IMG/VR virus record: IMGVR_UViG_3300050138_000380
Span: 1-20,263 of that record
Strand: one strand, 5' to 3'
Length of the DNA stretch: 20,263 nucleotides
DNA from: a virus
Shown: piece after piece, positions 12,292 through 19,447 of the stretch
How the letters are laid out: each line of letters starts with the position of its first letter
Numbering within the stretch: position 1 is the first letter of the stretch
Notes under the pieces: generated by a model
Seen by the model: the letters and a program-made list of their open reading frames with translations, nothing else
Database searches by the model: none
What the model was told of the DNA's origin: nothing
Made by a program: the position numbers and the translations under genes

Positions 12292-12516
12292 TTAGTCTTT
12301 TTTGATCTTGCCATAGCGTTTATGCGTTTGTGGTATATGCATCCAATATCTTGGTTGTCTATAAACATTATCAAGGATGAATCCTATTCCATCATAATCT
12401 AAAGCAAAAAAATCTGATTTTGAATACATATGCGCGGTTTCAGGATTGTTACAGACATAATATGTCCCATCACACGGCGGCAATTCGTCTTCGACTGAGA
12501 TCCATTCGTTAATCAT
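12292..12516 (-). CDS. DUF551-type protein (74 aa)
   Basis: The protein begins MINEWISVEDELPPCDGTYY, the DUF551 opening (EWISVxDxLPP), and has a typical single-domain length. The end (QPRYWMHIPQTHKRYGKIKKD) corresponds to the usual 'THWMPLPxPP' but is altered. The start overlaps the preceding gene as ATGA and has GAGG six to seven bases upstream. The stop lies right next to the structured RNA candidate on the other strand. No function is established for the domain. Confidence 0.75.
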   Translation of the reverse strand: MINEWISVEDELPPCDGTYYVCNNPETAHMYSKSDFFALDYDGIGFILDNVYRQPRYWMHIPQTHKRYGKIKKD

Positions 12517-12755
12517 TCCTTTGCCTCTGAAAATTTAGGAAATGGAAAGTCTTTCGCATAGCACCAGAAGAAATTAGGATTTGGCATTTCATATTGCTTA
12601 TTGAAATTTAAAAATTCTTCCCATGAACAAGTTTGGTAATATTTGCGCTTTCCCATCGGCTGAATATCATGATAGGGTTCATCAACTTGAATTATATAGG
12701 CATCATGTTCCGGTTGGGCATCCATGATATGTGTCCATTTAATTTGGTTTTTCAT
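12513..12755 (-). CDS. Divergent DUF551-like protein (80 aa)
   Basis: It begins MKNQIKWTHIMDAQPEHDAY: KWTHIMDAQPEHDAYIIQV is a degenerate version of the DUF551 start, and the aromatic middle (YYQTCSWEEFLNF) and end (FFWCYAKDFPFPKF) match the expected length of one domain. The coding end FSEAKE also provides the ribosome binding site and ATGA overlap for the next gene. The start at 12753-12755 has GAGGCTAAGGA upstream, in the same way as its downstream neighbour. Family membership is tentative. Confidence 0.65.
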   Translation of the reverse strand: MKNQIKWTHIMDAQPEHDAYIIQVDEPYHDIQPMGKRKYYQTCSWEEFLNFNKQYEMPNPNFFWCYAKDFPFPKFSEAKE

Positions 12756-12901
12756 TCCTTAGCCTCGCTTAAAAAACACCGTATGAAATCATACATGACT
12801 TTTGACATGGGTATTCCATAGCTCACGCACAGGGTCTTAAACCTCAAATGATCCTCTTCATTGATCCACAACATAATCGTCTTTTGCTTTAACTTTTTCA
12901 T
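12752..12901 (-). CDS. Ribbon-helix-helix protein (49 aa)
   Basis: The 49-residue frame begins MKKLKQKTIMLWINEEDHLR at 12899-12901, with AAGGA nine bases upstream, and ends in SEAKE at a TGA that overlaps the next ATG. Its layout is that of Arc/CopG/MetJ-type regulators: a basic beta strand (KTIMLWI), then helix A (EEDHLRFKTLCVSYG) and helix B (MSKVMYDFIRCFLSEA). Such proteins bind operators as dimers. It probably autoregulates the promoter at 12928-12956 and perhaps the divergent DUF551 gene. A good consensus promoter lies just upstream. Confidence 0.65.
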   Translation of the reverse strand: MKKLKQKTIMLWINEEDHLRFKTLCVSYGIPMSKVMYDFIRCFLSEAKE

Positions 12902-12927
12902 TGTGAACATTCCTTATGATTTTATAA

Positions 12928-12956
12928 AATATAGGCTTATCGGGGATTGTTGACAA
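12928..12956 (-). promoter_or_regulatory. Promoter for the RHH/DUF551 minus-strand genes
   Basis: On the minus strand TTGTCA (12951-12956), a 17-base spacer and TATATT (12928-12933) give a near-consensus promoter about 27 bases before the ATG at 12901. A plus-strand pair TTGTGA (12901-12906) and TATAAA (12923-12928) with 16 bases between lies next to it and could serve the divergent DUF551 gene. Confidence 0.7.
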
Positions 12957-12966
12957 GGGGTAGGGG

Positions 12967-13146
12967 ATGGAATGGTTAAGTGTAAAAGATATATTGCCAG
13001 AAAGTTTCTCTAAAGTTTTGGTAACAGATGGTAATAGAGTTGGAATAGGATATTATGATATCTGCGATTGGGTAGGCTCTGATGAACCAAATATGCTGCC
13101 TATTTTTTGGATGCAATTACCAAACCCCCCGAATATAGGTAAATAG
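12967..13146 (+). CDS. DUF551 protein, short form (59 aa)
   Basis: A 59-residue frame starts at ATG 12967 with AAGGGG about six bases upstream. It reads MEWLSVKDILPESFSKVLVT at the start and ends PIFWMQLPNPPNIGK, an intact DUF551 pattern ((E)W(I/L)SVxDxLP ... WMxLPxPP) in nearly the shortest possible form. It is divergent to two other DUF551-type genes a few hundred bases away, so these are probably related by duplication or share a pool of acquired cassettes. Function unknown. Confidence 0.75.
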   Translation: MEWLSVKDILPESFSKVLVTDGNRVGIGYYDICDWVGSDEPNMLPIFWMQLPNPPNIGK

Positions 13147-13161
13147 ATGGAATGGTTTTAC

Positions 13162-13191
13162 TTGACAGCGGCGAAGTTTTCAGATCATATA
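13162..13191 (+). promoter_or_regulatory. Possible promoter for the lipoprotein-phosphoesterase operon
   Basis: TTGACA (13162-13167) is a perfect -35. CATATA (13186-13191) at 18 bases, or TATAAA (13188-13193) at 20, could be the -10. The next genes (13232-14276) form a coupled set with no other promoter in view. Confidence 0.5.
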
Positions 13192-13231
13192 AATGAAGCG
13201 ATATTATTTTGGTTTACCTAAAGGAGAACTT

Positions 13232-13375
13232 ATGAAATTTATACTTTTAACACTGTTTTTATGCGCCTGTATGCCTAAATCAGAGGATGAGATGGAATTG
13301 CTCGGTAAAGACGTCCTTAAATCCAAGAGAGGCTTAATTTTCGATATTGAGCCAGGGGATGCGGAGGAGAAGTGA
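13232..13375 (+). CDS. Small lipoprotein (47 aa)
   Basis: AAGGAG six bases before ATG 13232 sets the start at MKFILLTLFLCACMPKSEDE rather than an in-frame ATG at 13193. The N-terminus is a short lipoprotein signal: one Lys, a hydrophobic run, and LCAC, with Cys13 as the best lipidation site. The mature part is only about 35 residues and acidic (DEMELLGKDVLKSKRGLIFD). Small phage lipoproteins include outer-membrane spanins and surface-exclusion proteins; it is not Pro-rich like Rz1 and no inner spanin is next to it, so the role is open. The stop overlaps the GTG of the next gene. Confidence 0.65.
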   Translation: MKFILLTLFLCACMPKSEDEMELLGKDVLKSKRGLIFDIEPGDAEEK

Positions 13376-13560
13376 CATATCTTGATTATTTACTTAAAAT
13401 CCCTCCCGAGGATTTAGCCACAGTAGAGGTTACCCAAGATGAAATTATCGTCACTTTTACAGATGGTGATATCCATATAGCGACAGCGCCCAACGAATTG
13501 CGAGGGAACAGATTTAGGAATCAAATGATTAAGAAATTCGGAGCCGGAAAAGTTAAATGA
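13372..13560 (+). CDS. Small hypothetical protein, GTG start (62 aa)
   Basis: The GTG at 13372 overlaps the previous stop as GTGA, with GGAGGA directly upstream, so the rare start is well supported. The product (MTYLDYLLKIPPEDLATVEV, then beta-rich TQDEIIVTFTDGDIHIATAP, and a basic end) looks like a small alpha/beta protein. No family is recognised. Its stop overlaps the phosphoesterase start by four bases. Confidence 0.7.
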   Translation: MTYLDYLLKIPPEDLATVEVTQDEIIVTFTDGDIHIATAPNELRGNRFRNQMIKKFGAGKVK

Positions 13561-14276
13561 TTATTGACTGTATAAGCGACCTACACGGATACGAACCAGC
13601 CTTACCCGGGGGCGATATACTTATAATAGCCGGGGATATGACTGCCACTGACAGCGTGCCCCATTGGGTTGATTTCTTCGGGTGGTTAGCAAAACAGAGG
13701 TATAAAAAAGTCATTTTCATCGGTGGAAACCATGATAATTTTTTGGCCCAGTGTATTTCGGGAAATGCAGCTAGAGACTTAAATCTATCCGAGGATTTCC
13801 CGGAAATCATGGAATATCTCTATGATTCATCGTTTGAATGCGAAGGCTTGAAATTCTATGGTACGCCATACCAGCCGTCATTTGTTGGTCAAAATCCCAT
13901 TTGCGCAGCCTTTAGCCTAGACACCGAGGAAGAGTTAGCCGAGAAGTTTAATAAAATCGATGATGATACCGATATTCTCATTACTCACGGCCCTATGTTT
14001 GGGTGCCTAGATCAATGCTCAAGAAGAAGAGTAGGTAGCATGGCTTTAAAACATAGAATTTCAGAATTGCCTAATCTAAAATTTCATGTATTCGGGCATA
14101 TCCACGAGGATGGGATGAATTTTCGTAAGAGAGAAGCGGTTCATATTAACGCGGCTTATGTCACTGAGGTTTATGAAGAACGGCATAAGATAATGCGAGT
14201 TGTGATGGAAATGGTTGAAGGGAAGTGGGAGATGATTCATGTTTATCCATTGCCTTTACCCAAAAAAGAATCATAA
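13557..14276 (+). CDS. Calcineurin-like metallophosphoesterase
   Basis: This 239-residue protein has all the metal-binding motifs of the family in order: SDLHG (D8, H10), AGDM (D27), GGNHD (N58, H59), ITHGP (H144) and FGHIH (H181, H183). Such enzymes hydrolyse phosphomono- or diesters using two metal ions; phage members are proposed to act on nucleotides, RNA ends or protein phosphates, and the substrate cannot be read from sequence. The length fits a single-domain enzyme like the MPPED group. The start overlaps the previous gene by ATGA. It closes the operon at the hairpin 14275-14301. Confidence 0.88.
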   Translation: MIIDCISDLHGYEPALPGGDILIIAGDMTATDSVPHWVDFFGWLAKQRYKKVIFIGGNHDNFLAQCISGNAARDLNLSEDFPEIMEYLYDSSFECEGLKFYGTPYQPSFVGQNPICAAFSLDTEEELAEKFNKIDDDTDILITHGPMFGCLDQCSRRRVGSMALKHRISELPNLKFHVFGHIHEDGMNFRKREAVHINAAYVTEVYEERHKIMRVVMEMVEGKWEMIHVYPLPLPKKES

Positions 14277-14301
14277 AAAAGAGAGGGCTATTCGCCCTCT
14301 T
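14275..14301 (-). terminator. Terminator between convergent genes
   Basis: GAGAGGGC (14281-14288) pairs with GCCCTCTT (14294-14301) around a 5-base loop. On the minus strand the stem is followed by a run of six T, a full intrinsic terminator; on the plus strand the tail TCTCCT is weaker. The stop codon of the minus-strand gene (14288-14290) lies in the stem and loop. Confidence 0.75.
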
Positions 14302-14443
14302 CTCCTAGAAATTTAAGCAAAGCTTCTCTGATTATCAAAGAAAGGTTCCATTTTGATTTCTCTTCATAGGCACGGAGCCGGCTATAAAGCGACTCCGTTA
14401 AGACTATGTGAACCGTTTTTATTGGGTCTTTAGATTTTCTCAT
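14288..14443 (-). CDS. Ribbon-helix-helix (CopG-like) protein (51 aa)
   Basis: The 51-residue frame begins MRKSKDPIKTVHIVLTESLY at 14441-14443, overlapping the previous stop by one base (TAATG) with GAGG seven bases upstream. The strand KTVHIVL, helix TESLYSRLRAYEEKSK and helix NLSLIIREALLKFLGEE match the RHH fold, as in CopG/Arc regulators or antitoxins. The gene before it is not a recognisable toxin. Binding to the promoter at 14824-14852 is the simplest proposal. The terminator hairpin covers its last codons. Confidence 0.7.
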   Translation of the reverse strand: MRKSKDPIKTVHIVLTESLYSRLRAYEEKSKWNLSLIIREALLKFLGEEGE

Positions 14444-14778
14444 TAAAATTCCTCTATTTCAAAAGCTTCTCCCATAAAATCAATTAGTAATTCTTTATCG
14501 ATAAACCCATTTTCATCGCATTTTTCAGTGACTCTATCTTGCCATTCAGTTTCATTTGACATACCTGTTCTTGAACGGTGAAATTCCCCATTATGATCTG
14601 GTTCATTAAAAAGAACTCTATCGCCGTTAACCGTCCAAAAACATTTGATCAAAGCTTCACAATTTTCATAAATGTATTCATTGGCTTCTTCTTTGGTATC
14701 GAAATATTCAGGGCAAGGATCGCCAAAGATTTCGAATGTATTGCTAACTTCAAATTGTGTCTCTCTTTTTGTTTTCAT
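14443..14778 (-). CDS. Acidic hypothetical protein (111 aa)
   Basis: ATG 14776-14778 follows GAGGAATAG. The protein (MKTKRETQFEVSNTFEIFGD onward) is acidic with a FEIFGDPCPEYFDTKEEANE segment and a beta-strand-like middle (CFWTVNGDRVLFNEPDH); the DTKEEAxEY pattern is often seen in small phage proteins with an alpha/beta fold. No enzyme motif. Its partner downstream is the RHH protein, so a toxin-antitoxin pair in reversed order is a possibility, but nothing in the sequence marks it as a toxin. Confidence 0.65.
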   Translation of the reverse strand: MKTKRETQFEVSNTFEIFGDPCPEYFDTKEEANEYIYENCEALIKCFWTVNGDRVLFNEPDHNGEFHRSRTGMSNETEWQDRVTEKCDENGFIDKELLIDFMGEAFEIEEF

Positions 14779-14823
14779 CTATTCCTCTTGTGTTAAGCTC
14801 GCTCTTTTTGGCGAGATGCCATC

Positions 14824-14852
14824 ATCTTAGCATTATGGCCTATATTAGACAA
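14824..14852 (-). promoter_or_regulatory. Promoter of the 14778-14288 gene pair
   Basis: On the minus strand TTGTCT (14847-14852), 17 bases, then TAAGAT (14824-14829), about 45 bases before the start codon. The -35 lies in the repeated word GACAATATGC (14848-14857). Confidence 0.55.
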
Positions 14853-14871
14853 TATGCGATCTTTATTTTGT
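14848..14871. promoter_or_regulatory. Operator-like site shared with 3100-3129
   Basis: GACAATATGC (14848-14857) is identical to the left half of the operator at 3100, and TATTTTGT (14864-14871) matches most of its right half, in the same order but about five bases closer. It lies between the minus-strand pair and the start of the packaging genes, a likely control point. Confidence 0.4.
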
Positions 14872-14915
14872 TTTAAATATCTAATTTGATAGGCTGACTT
14901 TTTACTGGAGGCTCT

Positions 14916-15035
14916 ATGTCACCCATTCTTATCGTCATCTTCACAGTCGCTATGACAATTGTCGTTGGGCTATTCGCGCACCTTATCTATCACATGCTGA
15001 AGAATAAAAATTCTCCAGACAAAAAGGGTGAGTAA
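14916..15035 (+). CDS. Small membrane protein before the terminase (39 aa)
   Basis: GGAGG precedes ATG 14916; the frame ends in TAATG with the TerS gene. The product is one membrane helix (ILIVIFTVAMTIVVGLFAHL) followed by a short basic tail (YHMLKNKNSPDKKGE). It resembles a tiny single-span holin or anchor in shape only. It heads the packaging operon. Confidence 0.65.
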   Translation: MSPILIVIFTVAMTIVVGLFAHLIYHMLKNKNSPDKKGE

Positions 15036-15613
15036 TGGCTCCTGCAAAGGGTAATCAACATGCAGTCGGTCATGGTAGACCTCCTAATCCTGGATTTGAA
15101 GACGAAGATCTTGTTGCTTTAGGAGAAGAGTTTGTAGCATGGATGGATAAAGTTGATAGTGAAAATGACTATAAGGTTGTTCATTTATCCCAATGGTTTT
15201 CTAAAATTAAAAACATTCCAATTTCTCAATGGGATTCAATTATCCGTAGAGAATGTTTTATCGGTTATTACAAGAAAGCAATATTATGGATGGGAACAAG
15301 AACCTTAATAAACAAAGAATTGCCTACTGCTTATGGTTCTAGGTTTATTAACATTTATTTCAAAGATGTTAAAGCAGAAGAACGTGAGGAAGTCGAGCAC
15401 AAAATCGACCATGAAATCAAGAAAAAGATGGAACATGAAGCCACTCGTGGAACTGTTCCAAATGACTTAAGTCTTACTGGCCTTCTCAATGGCCTACACT
15501 CAATCAAAGAGAACGACGATCTCAAAGCTAAAATAGCAATACTAGAAGCGAAATTAGATGCCTCTCAGCCAAAAACAGATCCTATCATTCAACCAGGCGA
15601 CCAAACGGTTTAA
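15035..15613 (+). CDS. terS: Probable terminase small subunit
   Basis: The 192-residue protein lies directly before the terminase large subunit and overlaps it by 56 bases, the usual place of the DNA-recognition subunit. It opens MAPAKGNQHAVGHGRPPNPG, a GNxxAxGxGRPP-type start seen in many phage small terminases. The middle is helical with an HTH-like part (LSQWFSKIKNIPISQWDSII), and the C-terminus has a charged helix likely for oligomer formation (LKAKIAILEAKLDA). It should bind the packaging site and pass DNA to TerL. The assignment rests mostly on position and the N-terminal pattern. Confidence 0.72.
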   Translation: MAPAKGNQHAVGHGRPPNPGFEDEDLVALGEEFVAWMDKVDSENDYKVVHLSQWFSKIKNIPISQWDSIIRRECFIGYYKKAILWMGTRTLINKELPTAYGSRFINIYFKDVKAEEREEVEHKIDHEIKKKMEHEATRGTVPNDLSLTGLLNGLHSIKENDDLKAKIAILEAKLDASQPKTDPIIQPGDQTV

Positions 15614-16847
15614 TATCTGGGTTGGAGCCGTACGCTCTGGAAAGACCTATTCTTCTATCCTAAAACTTATAGATCACCTTAAGCATGGGCCTCAAGGCGA
15701 TGTGATGATCATAGGCGTTAACCGCGAGTCAATTCAAAGGAACATTCTTGGACAACTTTATCAGTTTCTTGGCCTTCCACCCCCATCAACTAAGACTAAT
15801 GAATCTAATCTATATGGCAGGCGTATTTATTTTGTGGGCGCGCATGACGAGGGGGCGGTAAGGAGAATTCAAGGCAGCACGCTTTCAGCGGCTTATGTCG
15901 ACGAATGTACGTGCGTACCTGAACCGTTCTTCAAGATGTTAGAGACAAGGTTAAGCATAAAAGGAGCGCAGTTATTTGCCACTGCTAACCCTGAACATCC
16001 TGGGCATTGGCTTAAGAAATCCTACATTGATAGAAGCGATGAAATAGATATAGCCCATTGGCATTTTAACCTTGATGACAACCCTATCTTAGATGAGAAA
16101 TACAAAGAACAAATACGAAAGAGTTTGACAGGGGCTTTTTATAAACGTTTTGTGTTGGGTGAATGGGCTGCAAGCTCAGGCTTGATTTACGACGCATACG
16201 ATACGGAACTGAATGAATATACCAATCTTCCTATGCACCCCAACTGGCGAGCTGTAGGGATAGATTACGGAACATCTGATGCTACCGCAGCGGTAATGAT
16301 AGGTGTTTCACCAAAAATCTGGCCACAAATTAGAGTGGAGAAAGAATATTATTGGGACTCTCGCAAAGAGGGGCGTTCAAAGACAGACGCAGAATTAGCC
16401 GACGATATTCAGCAATGGATATCTTATAATTCCGTTCAGGCAATTTATGTAGATCCATCCGCGGCCAGCTTGAAATTAGAATTGAGACGCAGAGATTTGC
16501 CTGTTATTGATGCCAACAACGATGTGTTATTCGGTATACGAATCGTCTCCAAGTTCATCACTGAACGGAGCATGGTTATTCACAAAAGCTGTAAAATTCT
16601 AAGGGAACATATTCAGGGTTATCTTTGGGATCCAAAAGCTACCGATAAGGGCAAAGATAAGCCACTGCATGAAGTTTCGCACATAAACGATGCACTTCGA
16701 TACGTCATTGCATCTAGTTTCAAAAATGGGGATATCAATAACCCCGATGAGAATCTTTCTATAGCTCAGATACGCGCTCAAGTGTACGGTGAGCAATATG
16801 ATCCTTTGGGATTAGCAGGAGGATTTGGAGCTGGCGGCTACATGTAA
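15558..16847 (+). CDS. terL: Terminase large subunit (PBSX-like, Terminase_3 type)
   Basis: This 429-residue motor and nuclease packages DNA into proheads. The ATPase part has a Walker A-like motif GAVRSGKT (23-30), Walker B with catalytic Glu YVDE (113-116) and motif III ATANP (141-145). The RNase H-like nuclease has the acidic set IDYGTSD (D236), YVDPSA (D299) and HINDALRY (D378). The opening LSQKQ...ATKRFNIWVGAVRSGKT is characteristic of PBSX-type terminases. Length is normal (about 430). It starts inside terS at ATG 15558, with no strong ribosome binding site, implying coupling. Confidence 0.93.
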   Translation: MPLSQKQILSFNQATKRFNIWVGAVRSGKTYSSILKLIDHLKHGPQGDVMIIGVNRESIQRNILGQLYQFLGLPPPSTKTNESNLYGRRIYFVGAHDEGAVRRIQGSTLSAAYVDECTCVPEPFFKMLETRLSIKGAQLFATANPEHPGHWLKKSYIDRSDEIDIAHWHFNLDDNPILDEKYKEQIRKSLTGAFYKRFVLGEWAASSGLIYDAYDTELNEYTNLPMHPNWRAVGIDYGTSDATAAVMIGVSPKIWPQIRVEKEYYWDSRKEGRSKTDAELADDIQQWISYNSVQAIYVDPSAASLKLELRRRDLPVIDANNDVLFGIRIVSKFITERSMVIHKSCKILREHIQGYLWDPKATDKGKDKPLHEVSHINDALRYVIASSFKNGDINNPDENLSIAQIRAQVYGEQYDPLGLAGGFGAGGYM

Positions 16848-16868
16848 GAATATTTCTACCTATTAAAA

Positions 16869-16916
16869 TATTTAATGGTCTATAAATAAAGTTTTAAAAC
16901 CATCGGTATTTAATGG
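16869..16916 (+). repeat. Direct repeat TATTTAATGG around the portal start
   Basis: TATTTAATGG occurs at 16869-16878 and again at 16907-16916, where its ATG is the portal start. ATGGT (16874-16878 plus the next base) and ACCAT nearby can pair, so the leader may fold over the start. No clear ribosome binding site is seen, which is unusual for a major head gene. Confidence 0.35.
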
Positions 16917-18955
16917 GCAGTTATGAAGTTGGCGGCTTTAGCCTCGGCGATAGTTATATCGACGGTTCAGACGTAGGCGCGCATCACCTCAAACAACGCA
17001 AAGACCATTTCTATTTAACCCACTATCCTCAAAATGCTAGTTATTGGCAGCAAGCCGCTATTGACTCGCGCTTCAAAGTAGGCGATCAAACTCTTAACTC
17101 CATGATCTATGGGGACAACAACTTTTACCAGTCACGCCGCTTCTTCTTCAACCTCATTATGCGTCATATCAACATGATATGCGGAAGGCAGCGACAGAAT
17201 CGTAAATCAACGATAACGATGCCTGTTAATCAAGATGACACTCTTGCCGATGACTACAACAAAGTATTGAAATACACAGAAGAACGCGATGGCTTTCAAG
17301 AATATTTATCTCAAGCATTTGAAGGGGCATGTGACACAGGACTTAATTTGCTTAATCTTTATATGGATTATACCAATGACCCTATATCGGGCGACTTGTG
17401 CAGCGACAAAGTCGCTAGTGTCAATTTTCTAATAGATAGTCACTGGCGCAAGCAGGATTTTTCCGATTGTAACGGCGTATGGCGAAGACGCTGGGTCACT
17501 AAAAATATGGCTAAACGCCTAATGCCTGGTAGATCCAAAGAGATTGATAAGCTTAGAGCTGGCGGCATTAAAGACGGCAGATTCCCTCTACAAGCTGAAC
17601 TTCTCAATATGAGTACAAGCGGCCTATTAGCTTATGATGAATTCCATTATAGAGACATGCGCGAAGCTATCATTATCCTAGATCCGAAGAGCGGCGAGGC
17701 AATGGAGTGGGAGAAAGATGAAGGCGATGAAGATGACTTAATGGAGCGGACATTAGCCCAGCAACCTTGGCTAATAGTCAAAAAGACTCAAGTACCCACA
17801 GTTAAACTATGTATCTCTATTAATGATAGAACCATGTATGACGGCCCAAATCTTCTGAATATCGACTCTTATCCAATGGTTCCAGTGGTGTGTTATCATA
17901 ACCCAGATATGCAGTCGTTTTCGTGGAGGAATTTCGGTATCACAAGGAATTTACGCGATGCTCAGTATCTTTATAATATGCGCAAAGTTATTGAATTGGA
18001 TATTTTGCAGTCTCAAATTAATTCTGGTTGGATTTATCCGATTGATGCTGTGGTTGATCCTAAAGCCTTTAGGCAAACTGGCCAGGGCTTCTTGGTTCCT
18101 CTTAAAGCAGGGCATTTACCGACTGAAATACAAAAAATAGAGCCGCCAGGCATACCTCAATCAATGATGGAATTATCAAGAAGTTTATCAGAAGACATAA
18201 CCAGAATTTCGGGGGTCAATGAAGAATTACTCGGTTCCGCTACAGATGACAAGTCAGGAATATTGTCTATGCTCCGACAAGGTGCAGGACTTACAACTCT
18301 ACAAACGATTTTTGACAAACTGGACTATTCACAACGTCTTTACGGCAAGATTCGATTGCAAGCTATCAGGAAGAATTTCTCTAAAGGAAAGATTACGCAG
18401 ATCCTTGGCCACGAGCCGGATCAACGTTTCTTTACGTCACACTCACTCAAGTATAGTGTCGCTGTAGAAGAAGGCAATTACTCTACGACTCAAAGACAAA
18501 TGGAATTGCAGCAGCTATTGCACTTCAAAGAGCTTGGTATCCCTATTGCTGATAAGAGCATCTTGCAAGCCGCGTTTATCACTAATAAGGCTCAAGTCAT
18601 TAAGGACATGGAAGAGCAAACCCAGCAGCAACAACAGCAGCAACAAGCGCAAGCTCAATCTGAAGAGAAGAAAATTAATGCCGATGTTATGCTAAAATAT
18701 GCCAATTCACGCAAGGCGTTAGCCTCAGAGAAAGAGTCTCTCGCTAAGATTGATGAGATAGAAGCATCAGCCGAACACAAGAAAGCGGAAGCGGATTTAG
18801 CCCTAGTTAAAGAAATGATTACGCTTGAGGACATGGATTTGGCCAATTTTCGCGCCAGCCTCGAGATGGCAGAGATTATAAAAATGAATAGTGGTGGCGT
18901 AAGTAAACACCCAGACTTTAGAATAGAAGAGAAACAAGTTAAACAACCAGCCTAG
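16913..18955 (+). CDS. P22-like portal protein
   Basis: A 680-residue protein that should form the dodecameric portal ring through which DNA enters the head; P22 gp1 is similar in length (about 725). The core includes RRFFFNLIMRHINMICGRQRQNRKS (a typical early segment), a long mid region with SVNFLIDSHWRKQDFSD, and the strongly diagnostic part DITRISGVNEELLGSATDDK followed by SGILSMLRQGAGLTTLQTIFDKLDYSQRLYGK. Near residue 571 is a run of Gln (CAG/CAA repeat) leading into a charged helical C-terminal tail. Such a tail often forms the barrel that senses full heads. The gene stands alone after a 65-base gap from terL. Confidence 0.9.
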   Translation: MGSYEVGGFSLGDSYIDGSDVGAHHLKQRKDHFYLTHYPQNASYWQQAAIDSRFKVGDQTLNSMIYGDNNFYQSRRFFFNLIMRHINMICGRQRQNRKSTITMPVNQDDTLADDYNKVLKYTEERDGFQEYLSQAFEGACDTGLNLLNLYMDYTNDPISGDLCSDKVASVNFLIDSHWRKQDFSDCNGVWRRRWVTKNMAKRLMPGRSKEIDKLRAGGIKDGRFPLQAELLNMSTSGLLAYDEFHYRDMREAIIILDPKSGEAMEWEKDEGDEDDLMERTLAQQPWLIVKKTQVPTVKLCISINDRTMYDGPNLLNIDSYPMVPVVCYHNPDMQSFSWRNFGITRNLRDAQYLYNMRKVIELDILQSQINSGWIYPIDAVVDPKAFRQTGQGFLVPLKAGHLPTEIQKIEPPGIPQSMMELSRSLSEDITRISGVNEELLGSATDDKSGILSMLRQGAGLTTLQTIFDKLDYSQRLYGKIRLQAIRKNFSKGKITQILGHEPDQRFFTSHSLKYSVAVEEGNYSTTQRQMELQQLLHFKELGIPIADKSILQAAFITNKAQVIKDMEEQTQQQQQQQQAQAQSEEKKINADVMLKYANSRKALASEKESLAKIDEIEASAEHKKAEADLALVKEMITLEDMDLANFRASLEMAEIIKMNSGGVSKHPDFRIEEKQVKQPA

Positions 18956-18963
18956 GAGGCTAT

Positions 18964-19170
18964 ATGGCACGCGAAAAAAATGATAGTTCAGCAAACCACG
19001 GCGGCATGAGAAATGCTAAGATGCCTAGTGAGAAATTTGAACACAGCGAAGGACAATTAAACCCAACTTGCAGAGAGAAATATGCGACAGAGTTCGGTAA
19101 TCCAAAAGATTTAGATAAATCAACCGCAGGTTTGGCGAATTTCGTTAGATCACACAAAATGAAGTATTAA
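18964..19170 (+). CDS. Small hydrophilic head-region protein (68 aa)
   Basis: CTAGGAGGCTAT gives a strong ribosome binding site before ATG 18964. The product (MAREKNDSSANHGGMRNAKM ... LDKSTAGLANFVRSHKMKY) is basic, Asn/Ser/Lys-rich and probably partly disordered. It follows the portal, so a scaffold or head-accessory role is possible. No family is recognised. Confidence 0.65.
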   Translation: MAREKNDSSANHGGMRNAKMPSEKFEHSEGQLNPTCREKYATEFGNPKDLDKSTAGLANFVRSHKMKY

Positions 19171-19171
19171 T

Positions 19172-19447
19172 ATGTCAAAGAAATCCCCGGGCAAAGCACC
19201 TCTTGGACATTCTCCGTTTGGTAAAGAGAAGCTTGAAGGGCCAAAAGTACACCACGACGATCACGGTATGAACGCGTCAGTACCAGCGCACGGCACTAAA
19301 AAGGCTGTACCTGGCGAACATTGGGAGCGCGTCTATCACGATACAGTTCATAAGGACGGAACTAATACGCGTGGTGTAGAGTTTAGCCCGATACAAGGCC
19401 GTAAGCGCATGACTACATATGAAAAGATCAATGAGTGCGATCATTAA
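19172..19447 (+). CDS. His/Gly/Lys-rich hypothetical protein (91 aa)
   Basis: The start ATG 19172 lies one base after the previous stop. The protein is rich in Pro, Lys, Gly and His (MSKKSPGKAPLGHSPFGKEK, KVHHDDHGMNASVPAHGTKK), with a later segment GEHWERVYHDTVHKDGTNTR. No membrane segment or known motif. Its TAA overlaps the ATG of the next gene by one base. Expression with the head genes suggests a virion or assembly role. Confidence 0.65.
   Translation: MSKKSPGKAPLGHSPFGKEKLEGPKVHHDDHGMNASVPAHGTKKAVPGEHWERVYHDTVHKDGTNTRGVEFSPIQGRKRMTTYEKINECDH

Noticed and set aside
12093-12374. A 93-codon minus-strand frame across the structured RNA candidate
   Set aside because: It is antisense to the short coupled genes and the structured element, has no ribosome binding site and overlaps the DUF551 gene at its start.
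13147-13221. A 24-codon frame starting MEWFYLTAAK, right after the short DUF551 gene
   Set aside because: It repeats the first bases of the DUF551 gene (ATGGAATGGTT) but has no domain, and it contains the probable promoter of the next operon. It may be a trace of another DUF551 copy.
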